Source of the DNA: CBFHWY01 sp965659675
GTDB taxonomy: Bacteria > Bacteroidota > Bacteroidia > Flavobacteriales_G > Salibacteraceae
DNA: 21,772 bases
Reading direction: 5' to 3'
Assembly: GCA_965659675.1 (NCBI GenBank)
Contig: CBFHWY010000044.1
Coordinates: 1-21,772 of the forward strand
Shown: in pieces, positions 6,955 through 13,918 of the stretch
Position numbering within the stretch: the stretch's first letter is position 1
How the letters are laid out: every line of letters starts with the position of its first letter
Notes under the pieces: model-generated
The model's database searches: none
Seen by the model: only the letters and a program-made list of their open reading frames with translations
What the model was told of the DNA's origin: nothing
Position numbers and translations under genes: made by a program

Positions 6955-9242
6955 TCAAAGAGATATCTGAAACCTATGAATCCTCTAATACCTTGTTGTG
7001 GAGCAAAAACATAAGCCGGATCGAAGGTGAGCGCATAAGGGTTGTTGGGGCTTGCCAAAGCCTGCCCTTCTGTATCGAAATTCACATTTTGATCAAAAGG
7101 GTCGTTTGCTCTTGCAATGAGGAAAGGGGTAGCATCGGAAGGAGTCCAGTTAAGCAGGTTCTTCACTCCACCATATACTTCAATGTTCTTCTTTATTCCT
7201 TTTGTTAATTGTATGTTCTGGATGCTCCACCAGGGTGAATACTCAGGACGTGGATCAAGCTCACTTAGCAATGGCAACCGCATGGGGCCATGCAGGTTCC
7301 CGGTATAGTTTACGCTGAGCTTTATTTTGCTGAAATCATAGCCTAAATTCCAGGTGCCTGTGAAGCGCTCTGTCAACTCCTGCCGTTCTTTTATCCCATT
7401 ATTTATGGTGTGCACATCCATTGCAGTGAAACCCGCAAGAAGACTCAAGGAGTGATAGCTAAGGTCAATATTCATTGAAGCTCCCTGAGATACGGCGTAG
7501 CCGTTCAAATTATCATAAATGACCTTGTTTGGGTCTGCGTCGTAGTCAGCAAAAATTCGATTATTGAAGTAAGTGTAGAACAGGGAGGCGTCGATCTGAA
7601 AGATGAGCCCGTTGTTATTATATAGCGTTCGGACGTAGTTCAAATTTGAATTCCAGGATCGCTCGGGAAGCAGCTCATCCATAAAAACCACCTCTCTTGC
7701 TCCTGTAAGGGCCGCATGATCTTCTGTAAATACATTCGCCACCCGATAGCCAATTCCAAAGCTCAAGCGAAACGTGTTCTTCTTATTGGGAGTTTGCCAT
7801 TTGTAGTTAAGACGAGGAGAGAAGATCTCGCCGTGAATGCTGTTATGATCAAAACGCATCCCTAGTAAAAGTTTGTGGTTTTCATTTAAGCTGAATTCAT
7901 CCTGCAGAAAAACACCTGGAAGAATGATCTCTGAGGGATTGTTAGTGAGATTTGAGCCTTCCTGTATCTCTGTGATTGGGGTGTTATCGTCATAATAAGT
8001 GTAACGCAATGCCGCACCCGCCATGAATTTATTTCTCGAGCCAATACGCTTATTCCAGGTCAGTTGGCTAAAGCCAATATTCTGTTCACCGATATACCAC
8101 ATGTCGCCGTACACAGAATTCTGATAATGACCATTTGCACTAAAGCTGAGCATGAGTTCTTCGTTCGTGGGCAATTCATAAGCTCCGAATATTTCCCAAC
8201 GATTTGTGTAGATGCTTTCACCATAGATCTCAGTTCCGCCCCGATCTTCTGGCGTCCATTGCATTTCGCCTCCCCAACGATCCTCGTAAACATAGCGCGC
8301 TGCCAGTGAGAATAAACGACTGTCTTTGCGCTGAAATGACCATTTATTAAAGACGGAGATCCTATCCTGAAGGGTGATGTCGGTAAAATTGTCACCATTC
8401 TTATCCATCGGATTACTATAGTTAAAGTAGTTTATGCCAAGGAGGGATTCTACCCGATCTCCAAGCTTAAACTTAGCACTTGCATCCACCTTGACCTCTC
8501 CCCAGCTTGTTCCGAAGGCATCGATAGAGAATAAGGAGGCATTATTCGGCTTTTTGGTGATCACATTGATAAGTCCACCTACCGCCTCAGAACCGTAAAG
8601 GGTAGAGGCAGGACCTTTCACAATCTCTACCCGCTCAATGAGCTGTTGTGGGATCCCGAAGAGTCCGTAAACCGTAGACAAGCCACTTACTATGGGCATT
8701 CCATCGATCAGAACCATGGTGTATGCTCCTTCAAGTCCATTAATATGGATATCGCCCGTATTGCAGACCGAGCAATTGATCTGTGGTCGCACCCCATTCA
8801 CATTTGACATGGCTTCGTAAACAGAAGGACTTGGGTTGGCTTTGAAGAATTTAGGGGAATAAACCTCCACCGGAACAGCACTTTCCAACTTTGAGATCTC
8901 TTTGAGTGTAGCGCTCACGACCATTTCTTCCATCTCCAATGCGGAGCGATTCATCCTCAGACTAAAGGATCTACTCTCTCCAGCTTTTAGGCTAAACTTC
9001 TTTTCCAGGCGATCGTAACCGAGGGCTGAGCAGATCAGGGTATAATTCCCAGCCTCCAATTTCTTGAACTCAAAGCTTCCGTCTTCATCAGTGCTTGTAC
9101 CTAAATCACTTCCTTCAATAACCACAGCGGCAAAGGGAATAGGCCCTGATGCATCCTTTAGTGTACCTTCGATCATGGCAGTTTGCGCAGTGGCAGACAT
9201 TGCCATCAGGGCAATGATCAAGATGGAAAGACTAAGCTTCAT
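6951..9242 (-). CDS. TonB-dependent outer-membrane receptor with carboxypeptidase-regulatory-like domain
   Basis: A 763-residue receptor. Signal peptide 1-20; CarboxypepD_reg-like beta-sandwich at about 22-100 (IEGTLKDASGPIPFAAVVIEG and later YTLICSALGYDRLEK); a TonB-box-like EEMVVSAT at about 105-112; plug at about 115-232; then a 22-strand-type barrel ending in an aromatic residue pair (Tyr-Leu-Phe-Asp). The plug holds NCSVCNTGDIHINGLEG with Cys157 and Cys160, then VLIDGMPIVSGL and the VEIVKGPASTLYGSEAVGG hallmark. Receptors of this type import metal chelates, haem, vitamins or similar solutes using the proton-motive force via TonB; the ligand is unknown here. A DtxR/MntR-type repressor is divergent, and a perfect palindrome overlaps the promoter, so expression should respond to iron or manganese. 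It heads the operon with a thioredoxin-like and a zinc-ribbon-like gene. Confidence 0.92.
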   Translation of the reverse strand: MKLSLSILIIALMAMSATAQTAMIEGTLKDASGPIPFAAVVIEGSDLGTSTDEDGSFEFKKLEAGNYTLICSALGYDRLEKKFSLKAGESRSFSLRMNRSALEMEEMVVSATLKEISKLESAVPVEVYSPKFFKANPSPSVYEAMSNVNGVRPQINCSVCNTGDIHINGLEGAYTMVLIDGMPIVSGLSTVYGLFGIPQQLIERVEIVKGPASTLYGSEAVGGLINVITKKPNNASLFSIDAFGTSWGEVKVDASAKFKLGDRVESLLGINYFNYSNPMDKNGDNFTDITLQDRISVFNKWSFQRKDSRLFSLAARYVYEDRWGGEMQWTPEDRGGTEIYGESIYTNRWEIFGAYELPTNEELMLSFSANGHYQNSVYGDMWYIGEQNIGFSQLTWNKRIGSRNKFMAGAALRYTYYDDNTPITEIQEGSNLTNNPSEIILPGVFLQDEFSLNENHKLLLGMRFDHNSIHGEIFSPRLNYKWQTPNKKNTFRLSFGIGYRVANVFTEDHAALTGAREVVFMDELLPERSWNSNLNYVRTLYNNNGLIFQIDASLFYTYFNNRIFADYDADPNKVIYDNLNGYAVSQGASMNIDLSYHSLSLLAGFTAMDVHTINNGIKERQELTERFTGTWNLGYDFSKIKLSVNYTGNLHGPMRLPLLSELDPRPEYSPWWSIQNIQLTKGIKKNIEVYGGVKNLLNWTPSDATPFLIARANDPFDQNVNFDTEGQALASPNNPYALTFDPAYVFAPQQGIRGFIGFRYLFD

Positions 9243-9259
9243 TCTAAACTTTGAGTGTG

Positions 9260-9288
9260 CAAATATAAAAGTTAGACTAATCTAACAA
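9260..9288 (-). promoter_or_regulatory. Promoter of the TonB receptor operon
   Basis: On the minus strand, TATATTTG at 9267-9260 is a perfect TAnnTTTG -7 element, with TTG at 9288-9286 as -33 and 18 bases between. The receptor ATG is 17 bases downstream. The palindromic operator sits in the spacer. Confidence 0.7.
9271..9286. promoter_or_regulatory. DtxR/MntR-type operator palindrome
   Basis: GTTAGACTAATCTAAC is a perfect inverted repeat: two 6-base arms around CTAA. It has the TTAG...CTAA logic of boxes bound by DtxR-family repressors. It lies between the -33 and -7 of the receptor promoter and 40 bases before the divergent repressor gene, so binding of the metal-loaded repressor should block the receptor operon and may autoregulate the repressor. 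Binding itself is inferred. Confidence 0.72.
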
Positions 9289-9310
9289 CGAGATAACTGA
9301 GAATATCTTC

Positions 9311-9318
9311 TAGCTTTG
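9311..9318 (+). promoter_or_regulatory. -7 element of the DtxR-family regulator gene
   Basis: TAGCTTTG fits TAnnTTTG perfectly and ends 7 bases before the ATG at 9326. No TTG is seen at -33. If used, the message would be nearly leaderless. Confidence 0.4.
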
Positions 9319-9325
9319 AAATTCA

Positions 9326-9985
9326 ATGGCAAAAAACTCACAAACTGAAGAGAATTATCTCAAGGCACTTTACAATCTGGCCAATGAGAATGATGAGGTA
9401 AATGCATCTGACCTATCCCAGAATTTAGGTGTGAGTATGCCTACTGTAAACAGTATGGTAAAGCGTTTGGCAGATCGTGATTATTTGCTTTACCAGAAGT
9501 ATCGTCCGCTTAAGCTCACAAGAGAAGGAAAAATGGCAGCTGCCGGTATCATCAGAAAACACCGTTTAACAGAAATGTTCTTAGTGGAGAAAATGGGCTT
9601 TGGCTGGGAAGAAGTGCATGATATTGCCGAGCAGATAGAACACATACAATCGGAGCGTTATTTCGACAGAATGGATGAGCTGTTGGGCTTTCCTCGCTTT
9701 GATCCTCACGGATCACCAATTCCAGATGAAAATGGAGAAGTGATCTCTCAAGACCTAATCGCTCTTTCAGATTGCAGAGTAGGAGACAAGTTGGAGTTAA
9801 AAGCACTAAATCAATCTTCGGAGGAGCTTTTGAAATACTTGAATGACAAAGAGCTCGCGATCGGAACCAGACTTGAGGTCATTGCCCGAGAAGAATTTGA
9901 TGAAAGTATGGAGATACGCTATGCTGGGGATAAGCAGACCGTTTTGAGTATAAAGGTATGTAAGCGTCTTATGCTTATCCGTTAG
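9326..9985 (+). CDS. Metal-dependent transcriptional repressor, DtxR/MntR family
   Basis: A 219-residue cytoplasmic repressor. A winged helix at about 5-66 has recognition helix VSMPTVNSMVKRL. A dimerisation and metal-binding domain at about 70-140 carries His79, Glu83, His98, Glu102, Glu105 and His106, and residues about 150-219 form an FeoA/SH3-like C-terminal domain. Numbering matches DtxR by eye. Glu102 is like MntR rather than the DtxR Cys, but position 10 is Asn where MntR has Asp and DtxR has Met, so the metal preference (Fe or Mn) cannot be called. A clear FDPHG-x-PIP stretch follows, as in the family. It is divergent from the TonB receptor operon across 83 bases that hold a perfect palindromic operator, so it very likely represses that operon when metal is plentiful. 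Confidence 0.93.
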   Translation: MAKNSQTEENYLKALYNLANENDEVNASDLSQNLGVSMPTVNSMVKRLADRDYLLYQKYRPLKLTREGKMAAAGIIRKHRLTEMFLVEKMGFGWEEVHDIAEQIEHIQSERYFDRMDELLGFPRFDPHGSPIPDENGEVISQDLIALSDCRVGDKLELKALNQSSEELLKYLNDKELAIGTRLEVIAREEFDESMEIRYAGDKQTVLSIKVCKRLMLIR

Positions 9986-10044
9986 GCCAAAAATATTGTA
10001 AACTTTGCAGTGAAATTGCTGTTTTATTGACCAAAGAGAGAACG

Positions 10045-10362
10045 ATGGAGTTTATAGATCTAAAAGAAGACAGATTAAAAGAGATTGTCGAATCGAATGA
10101 TAAGGTGATGGTACAGTTTGGCGCCTCCTGGTGTGGGACTTGTCGCTTGATGAAGCCAAAATTCAAAAAGATGGCTCCAAAGCATGAAGATGTACAATTT
10201 GTATATGTAGATGCCGAGAAATTACCGGGTTCCAGATCACTTGCCAAAGTAGAGAACCTGCCAACTTTTGCCGTTTTTAAAGGAGGTGCGCTTTTATCTC
10301 AGCAATCAGGAAACAGAAAAGAAATCTTAAGTGAATTGATCGATGAAGTTACCAGTAATTAG
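10045..10362 (+). CDS. Thioredoxin family protein, cytoplasmic
   Basis: A 105-residue thioredoxin with no signal peptide. The strand VMVQFGASWCGTC gives redox Cys30 and Cys33, the cis-proline is in VENLPTFAVFKGG, and the final helix is KEILSELIDEV. The spacing ASWCGTC-RLMKP is close to classic Trx, with Thr in place of Pro in the active site, which usually shifts redox potential. The ATG at 10045 is chosen over an in-frame TTG at 10027, because the domain starts there and the extra six residues are unlike the family. The end overlaps the next gene by 20 bases. In other Bacteroidota, from memory, this thioredoxin and the small partner lie beside a peroxiredoxin; none is present here. Confidence 0.9.
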   Translation: MEFIDLKEDRLKEIVESNDKVMVQFGASWCGTCRLMKPKFKKMAPKHEDVQFVYVDAEKLPGSRSLAKVENLPTFAVFKGGALLSQQSGNRKEILSELIDEVTSN

Positions 10363-10600
10363 AAATATGCTCCCATTCATCGAAGAGAATGGAGCAGATA
10401 GAGTAGAGCAGGCTGCAGAAACGCTGGAGCATTTTGCTGAGGCGCGTGGTCTAAAAGATGAAGAACTGGAAGTGATAGGGGAGGTGCTCTCTAACCTTTA
10501 TGGCTCATTGGAAGTGCATGAGCAGATCAAATCTGGCACTTCAGAACGCGATGCCCTTAACGGCTTCATGAAACGCGTTACGGGTTCGATCGACTCTTAA
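10343..10600 (+). CDS. Small DUF6952-like protein
   Basis: An 85-residue, acidic, all-helical protein starting MKLPVIRNMLPFIEENGAD, with a conserved-looking LKDEELEVIGEVLSNLYGSLEVH core and a NGFMKRVTGSID end. It matches what I recall of the DUF6952 family of Bacteroidota, found next to thioredoxin and peroxiredoxin genes. There is no signal peptide or cysteine. Its start lies within the end of the thioredoxin gene (20-base overlap), which points to translational coupling. Function is unknown; a role with the thioredoxin is inferred from the shared position only. Confidence 0.78.
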   Translation: MKLPVIRNMLPFIEENGADRVEQAAETLEHFAEARGLKDEELEVIGEVLSNLYGSLEVHEQIKSGTSERDALNGFMKRVTGSIDS

Positions 10601-10652
10601 GAAGCCAGCGTTTCCGCAGGAATTCCCGTTCTAAAAGGAGAAAAAGTCAAGA

Positions 10653-12416
10653 TCACTTGATCTTCCTCATCCTCACACTAAGTGGTGTGACCTCTAGGTA
10701 TTCATCATCATTGATGTACTCCATGGCCTCCTCAAGTGAAAATTGGATCTTAGGTGCGAGCTTGATTCCTTGATCTGAGCCAGAAGCACGCATATTGGTA
10801 AGCTTTTTTCCCTTGATCACATTCACTGCGAGATCATCGCCTCGGCTATTTTCACCAATGACCTGACCTTTATAAACCTGATCGCCAGGTTCAATGAAGA
10901 ACCTTCCCCGATCTTGCAGACGATCCAGCGCAAAAGCCAAGGCCTGACCAGCCTCCATACTCACTAGAGAGCCATTATTTCGAAGTTTGATGTCGCCTTT
11001 CATGGGTTCATAGGCTCTAAATCTGTGGGTCATCACCGCCTCCCCAGCAGTTGCGGTGAGCATCAGGTTTCTCAAGCCGATCAGACCTCTACTTGGAATA
11101 TCAAACTCCAGGTGCTGTAGGATTCCTTTTGGTTCCATCACCAATAACTCGCCCTTTCGCTGAGTGACCAATTCTACCACTTTCCCTGAATATTGCTCGG
11201 GAACGTCCACTACGAGGGTCTCATATGGCTCACATTTTTTCCCATCAATTTCTTTAAGGATCACCTGGGGTTTTCCAACCTGCAGCTCATATCCCTCTCT
11301 TCGCATGGTTTCAATGAGGACGGAAAGGTGAAGGATACCTCTGCCGTAAACATCAAATTTATCTTCAGAAGCCGTAGGGATCACCCTTAAGGCAAGGTTC
11401 TTTTCTGTCTCTAACATCAAACGATCACGAAGGTGACGCGAGGTCACGAACTTTCCTTCTTTTCCGAAAAATGGGGAATTGTTGATCGTGAAAAGCATGC
11501 TCATGGTAGGCTCATCAACAGCGATACGTGGCAGTGGCTCCGGATTTTCGGCATCGGCAAGCGTGTCACCAATTTCAAAGCTCTCCAAACCAACTACGGC
11601 GCAGAGGTCACCACTCCTCACCGTTTCTACTTTTTCTCTACCGAGACCTACAAAAACATGTAGTTCTTTGATCTTTACTTTTTGGGTGCTGCCATCTCTT
11701 TTGCAGATCGCGATCTGTTCCCCAGTGTTGATATCCCCCCTGAAAACCCTTCCGATTGCGATTCGACCAACGAAACTTGAATAGTCAAGTGAGGTGATCT
11801 GCATTTGGAGACTCCCCTCACGATAAGGTGCTTCTGGAATCACCTCCAGGATGGTATCCAAAAGCACTTTGATATTGTCTGTTGGTTTTTGCCAGTCAGT
11901 CGACATCCAGCCTTGTTTAGAGGAGCCATAAATGGTCTCAAAATCCAACTGGTCTTCGCTAGGCTCCAGATTGAACATCAGGTCGAAGACCTTTTCCTGT
12001 ACTTCATCTGGCGTGCAATTCTCTTTGTCGACCTTGTTTACCACAACGATCGGTTTTAAACCTAGTTCGATGGCTTTACTCATCACAAAGCGGGTTTGTG
12101 GCATGGGACCTTCAAAGGCATCCACCAGCAATAGCACGCCATCGGCCATTTTGAGTACGCGTTCTACCTCACCACCGAAGTCGGCGTGACCAGGAGTATC
12201 GAGGATATTGATCTTAACATCTTTGTAGTTCACAGAAACGTTCTTGGAGAGAATGGTAATTCCACGCTCTCGCTCAAGGTCGTTGTTGTCTAGCAAAAGC
12301 TCTGTGCGTTCTTCCCGTTCGTCGAGCGTTTTACAGGCTTCAATGATCTTGTCAACCAGGGTTGTTTTCCCGTGGTCGACGTGTGCGATGATCGCAATAT
12401 TTCTAATTGATTCGAT
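10653..12416 (-). CDS. typA: Ribosome-associated translational GTPase TypA/BipA with apparent ATC start
   Basis: The frame from 12416 gives 587 residues, the normal length of the family. It contains P-loop AHVDHGKTT at about 11-19, switch RGITI at about 51-55, DTPGHADF at about 73-80, NKVD at about 127-130, then the EF-Tu-like domain, the EF-G-like domains (GRGILHLSVLIETMRREGYEL) and the BipA C-terminal domain ending TPLSVRMRKIK. TypA binds the 70S ribosome and helps 50S assembly and stress or cold adaptation. The oddity is the start. Relatives begin Met-x-x-IRNIAIIAHVDHG, but here the Met position is ATC (12416-12414), a TAG stop lies three codons upstream, and no ATG, GTG or TTG precedes the P-loop. 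The first usual start is TTG at 12296, which would delete the P-loop. Either a rare ATC start is used, or the base is a mutation or sequencing error. Confidence 0.88.
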   Translation of the reverse strand: MESIRNIAIIAHVDHGKTTLVDKIIEACKTLDEREERTELLLDNNDLERERGITILSKNVSVNYKDVKINILDTPGHADFGGEVERVLKMADGVLLLVDAFEGPMPQTRFVMSKAIELGLKPIVVVNKVDKENCTPDEVQEKVFDLMFNLEPSEDQLDFETIYGSSKQGWMSTDWQKPTDNIKVLLDTILEVIPEAPYREGSLQMQITSLDYSSFVGRIAIGRVFRGDINTGEQIAICKRDGSTQKVKIKELHVFVGLGREKVETVRSGDLCAVVGLESFEIGDTLADAENPEPLPRIAVDEPTMSMLFTINNSPFFGKEGKFVTSRHLRDRLMLETEKNLALRVIPTASEDKFDVYGRGILHLSVLIETMRREGYELQVGKPQVILKEIDGKKCEPYETLVVDVPEQYSGKVVELVTQRKGELLVMEPKGILQHLEFDIPSRGLIGLRNLMLTATAGEAVMTHRFRAYEPMKGDIKLRNNGSLVSMEAGQALAFALDRLQDRGRFFIEPGDQVYKGQVIGENSRGDDLAVNVIKGKKLTNMRASGSDQGIKLAPKIQFSLEEAMEYINDDEYLEVTPLSVRMRKIK

Positions 12417-12462
12417 GGTCTTCTAATTTGGGCGCGAAGATGGGTTAAAAAGTTGGATAATG

Positions 12463-12547
12463 GGAGTTGGGCTTCAAGCTTCAAGCCTCAAGTTTACCTG
12501 CCGAAGTAAAGCGGAGATGGGCTGCAAGGTTACCCGCCGTAGGTAAT
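12463..12547. repeat. Two degenerate copies of a palindromic intergenic repeat
   Basis: GGAGTTGGGCT at 12463 and GGAGATGGGCT at 12513 begin two related units. Each ends in a small hairpin: TTTAC/GTAAA around 8 bases at 12493-12510, and TTACC/GGTAA around 7 bases at 12530-12546. Short tandem CTTCAAG/CTCAAG runs lie inside the first unit. This is non-coding and lies upstream of typA, next to the 106-bp array. Confidence 0.55.
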
Positions 12548-12548
12548 T

Positions 12549-12941
12549 ATCGAGAAGAACGTCTTTAGAACTCTGCTTCTCTCGATACATTCAGCTAACG
12601 CTGAACACTCGAGAAACCGGGTATTAGGTCTTCGAGTGATTCTGAAGGAATCGTATCGAGAAGAACGACTTTAGAACTCTGTTTCTCTCGATACATTCAG
12701 CTAACGCTGAACACTCGAGAAACCGGGTAATAGGTCTTCGAGTGATTCTGAAGGAATCGTATCGAGAAGAACGTCTTAAGAACTCTGCTTCTCTCGATAC
12801 ATTCAGCTAACGCTGAACACTCGAGAAACCGGGTATTAGGTCTTCGAGTGATTCCGAAGGAATTGTATCGAGAAGTACGTCTTTAGAACTCAGCTTCTCT
12901 CTATACAATTGCTCGCTATGCTCGCAATCACTCGAGAAGCC
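12549..12941. repeat. 106-bp tandem palindromic repeat array, three full units and one partial
   Basis: Units start at 12549, 12655, 12761 and 12867, an exact 106-base period. Units 1 and 2 differ at three bases, as do units 1 and 3. Each unit holds two hairpins built on TCGAG-type arms. In the first, TCTCGA/TCGAGA encloses TTCAGC-taac-GCTGAA; in the second, TTCGAG and CTCGA-type arms enclose GATTC-tgaag-GAATC. The fourth unit keeps the outer arm but has a different inner stem (ATTGC/GCAAT) and stops after the first hairpin. There is no long open frame. This looks like REP- or BIME-type extragenic palindromes, which can act as transcription, supercoiling or mRNA-stability elements. It fills most of the 583 bases between typA and the DUF6268-type gene. 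Confidence 0.85.
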
Positions 12942-12969
12942 AATACACTAATTCCCAAAAAAACTTTCC

Positions 12970-12977
12970 TAAATTTG
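12970..12977 (+). promoter_or_regulatory. -7 element of the DUF6268-like gene
   Basis: TAAATTTG matches TAnnTTTG perfectly and ends 22 bases before the ATG at 13000. No good TTG is seen 17-23 bases upstream, where an A-rich run follows the repeat array. Confidence 0.5.
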
Positions 12978-12999
12978 AGTGCACCCGCATCACACCTGC

Positions 13000-13908
13000 A
13001 TGAATAAGCTCGCCCTTGTTTTCTGCTTCCTTCTAACAAGCCTTTTTGCTTCTGCACAACAATACATTGACCTGGCGAAAGTCAGTTATGCGAGATCATC
13101 GATCAACACATTTGATACCGGTTCGTCCACCACAGGTTTATCTGAGATCAACGCTGATTTTAGCTTGCCTGTCGTGTTAAACGAAAAGGCGACCATTTTA
13201 AGCGGAATCATTTACGAAAACATCAGAGCTTCTTTTGATCCCGACAGAGCCATCGAATCACTGCATGGTATAAGCTTCAAAGTAGGAATGAATATCAAAC
13301 ACACTGACAAACTCAGTGGGACTTACATACTCCTTCCCAAATTGTCTTCAGATCTTATAGCAGTAGGCAGGGAAGACCTCCAAATGGGAGCGGTGGCCCT
13401 TATGAAATATGAACGCTCCGATCATTTTAACTATAGGTTTGGGGCTTATGTAAACTCGGAGTTGTTTGGCCCATTTTTAGTGCCCATTTTCGGGCTGTAT
13501 TACTTGAGTCCTAACGATAAGCTAGAGCTTAAACTCTTACTTCCTCTTGCGGGAAATCTGGATTATGTAATAGGAAAAGCAACGAGTATTGGTCTCAATT
13601 TCAAAGGCCAGATCAGGAGCTATAATATCAATACTGCCTTTGGCGCAGAAAATAGCCGCTATATCGCTAGATCCACCAATGAGGCAACAGCGTATCTCCA
13701 ATATGGCTTAAAGAATGGGGTCCATTTGAATGCAAGTTTTGGACGCACCATTGCTCGTAGTTTTCGGGCTTATGATGAAAAAGTGGCCTTCGGAATGCCC
13801 CTGACTTATTTTGGGGATAACAGACAACAATTGAATACTGATTTCTCCGATAGTTGGCTTTTCCAGCTTTCGGTTTTTTACAGACTTTCTTTAGCCAACA
13901 GCGATTAA
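13000..13908 (+). CDS. DUF6268-like outer-membrane beta-barrel protein
   Basis: A 302-residue exported protein. Its signal peptide MNKLALVFCFLLTSLFASAQ is followed by alternating hydrophobic and polar strands and a C-terminal LFQLSVFYRLSL strand, as expected for an outer-membrane barrel of about 12-14 strands. The mature start QYIDLAKVSYARSSINTF and the size fit DUF6268 proteins of Bacteroidota, whose role is unknown; this family call is from memory. The ATG at 13000 is chosen because the signal peptide begins there; a GTG at 12979 would add seven His-rich residues and overlap the leader just after the -7 element. It is followed after 10 bases by the bile acid:sodium symporter family gene, so the two are probably co-transcribed. 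Confidence 0.78.
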   Translation: MNKLALVFCFLLTSLFASAQQYIDLAKVSYARSSINTFDTGSSTTGLSEINADFSLPVVLNEKATILSGIIYENIRASFDPDRAIESLHGISFKVGMNIKHTDKLSGTYILLPKLSSDLIAVGREDLQMGAVALMKYERSDHFNYRFGAYVNSELFGPFLVPIFGLYYLSPNDKLELKLLLPLAGNLDYVIGKATSIGLNFKGQIRSYNINTAFGAENSRYIARSTNEATAYLQYGLKNGVHLNASFGRTIARSFRAYDEKVAFGMPLTYFGDNRQQLNTDFSDSWLFQLSVFYRLSLANSD

Positions 13909-13918
13909 ACTTCAGCGC

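Noticed and set aside
8060..8398. Open frames overlapping the TonB receptor barrel on both strands
   Set aside because: They fall within the conserved barrel and have no family resemblance or promoter.
10649..10664. AAGATCA/TGATCTT inverted repeat as a terminator at the end of typA
   Set aside because: The stem is AT-rich with a 2-base loop, overlaps the coding end and has no U-tract.
11193..12189. Open frames antisense to typA
   Set aside because: They are shadows of a conserved GTPase gene; their translations show no domain, signal peptide or consistent start.
12549..12941. CRISPR array
   Set aside because: The whole 106-base unit is repeated with no unique spacers, units are palindromic, and no cas gene is nearby.
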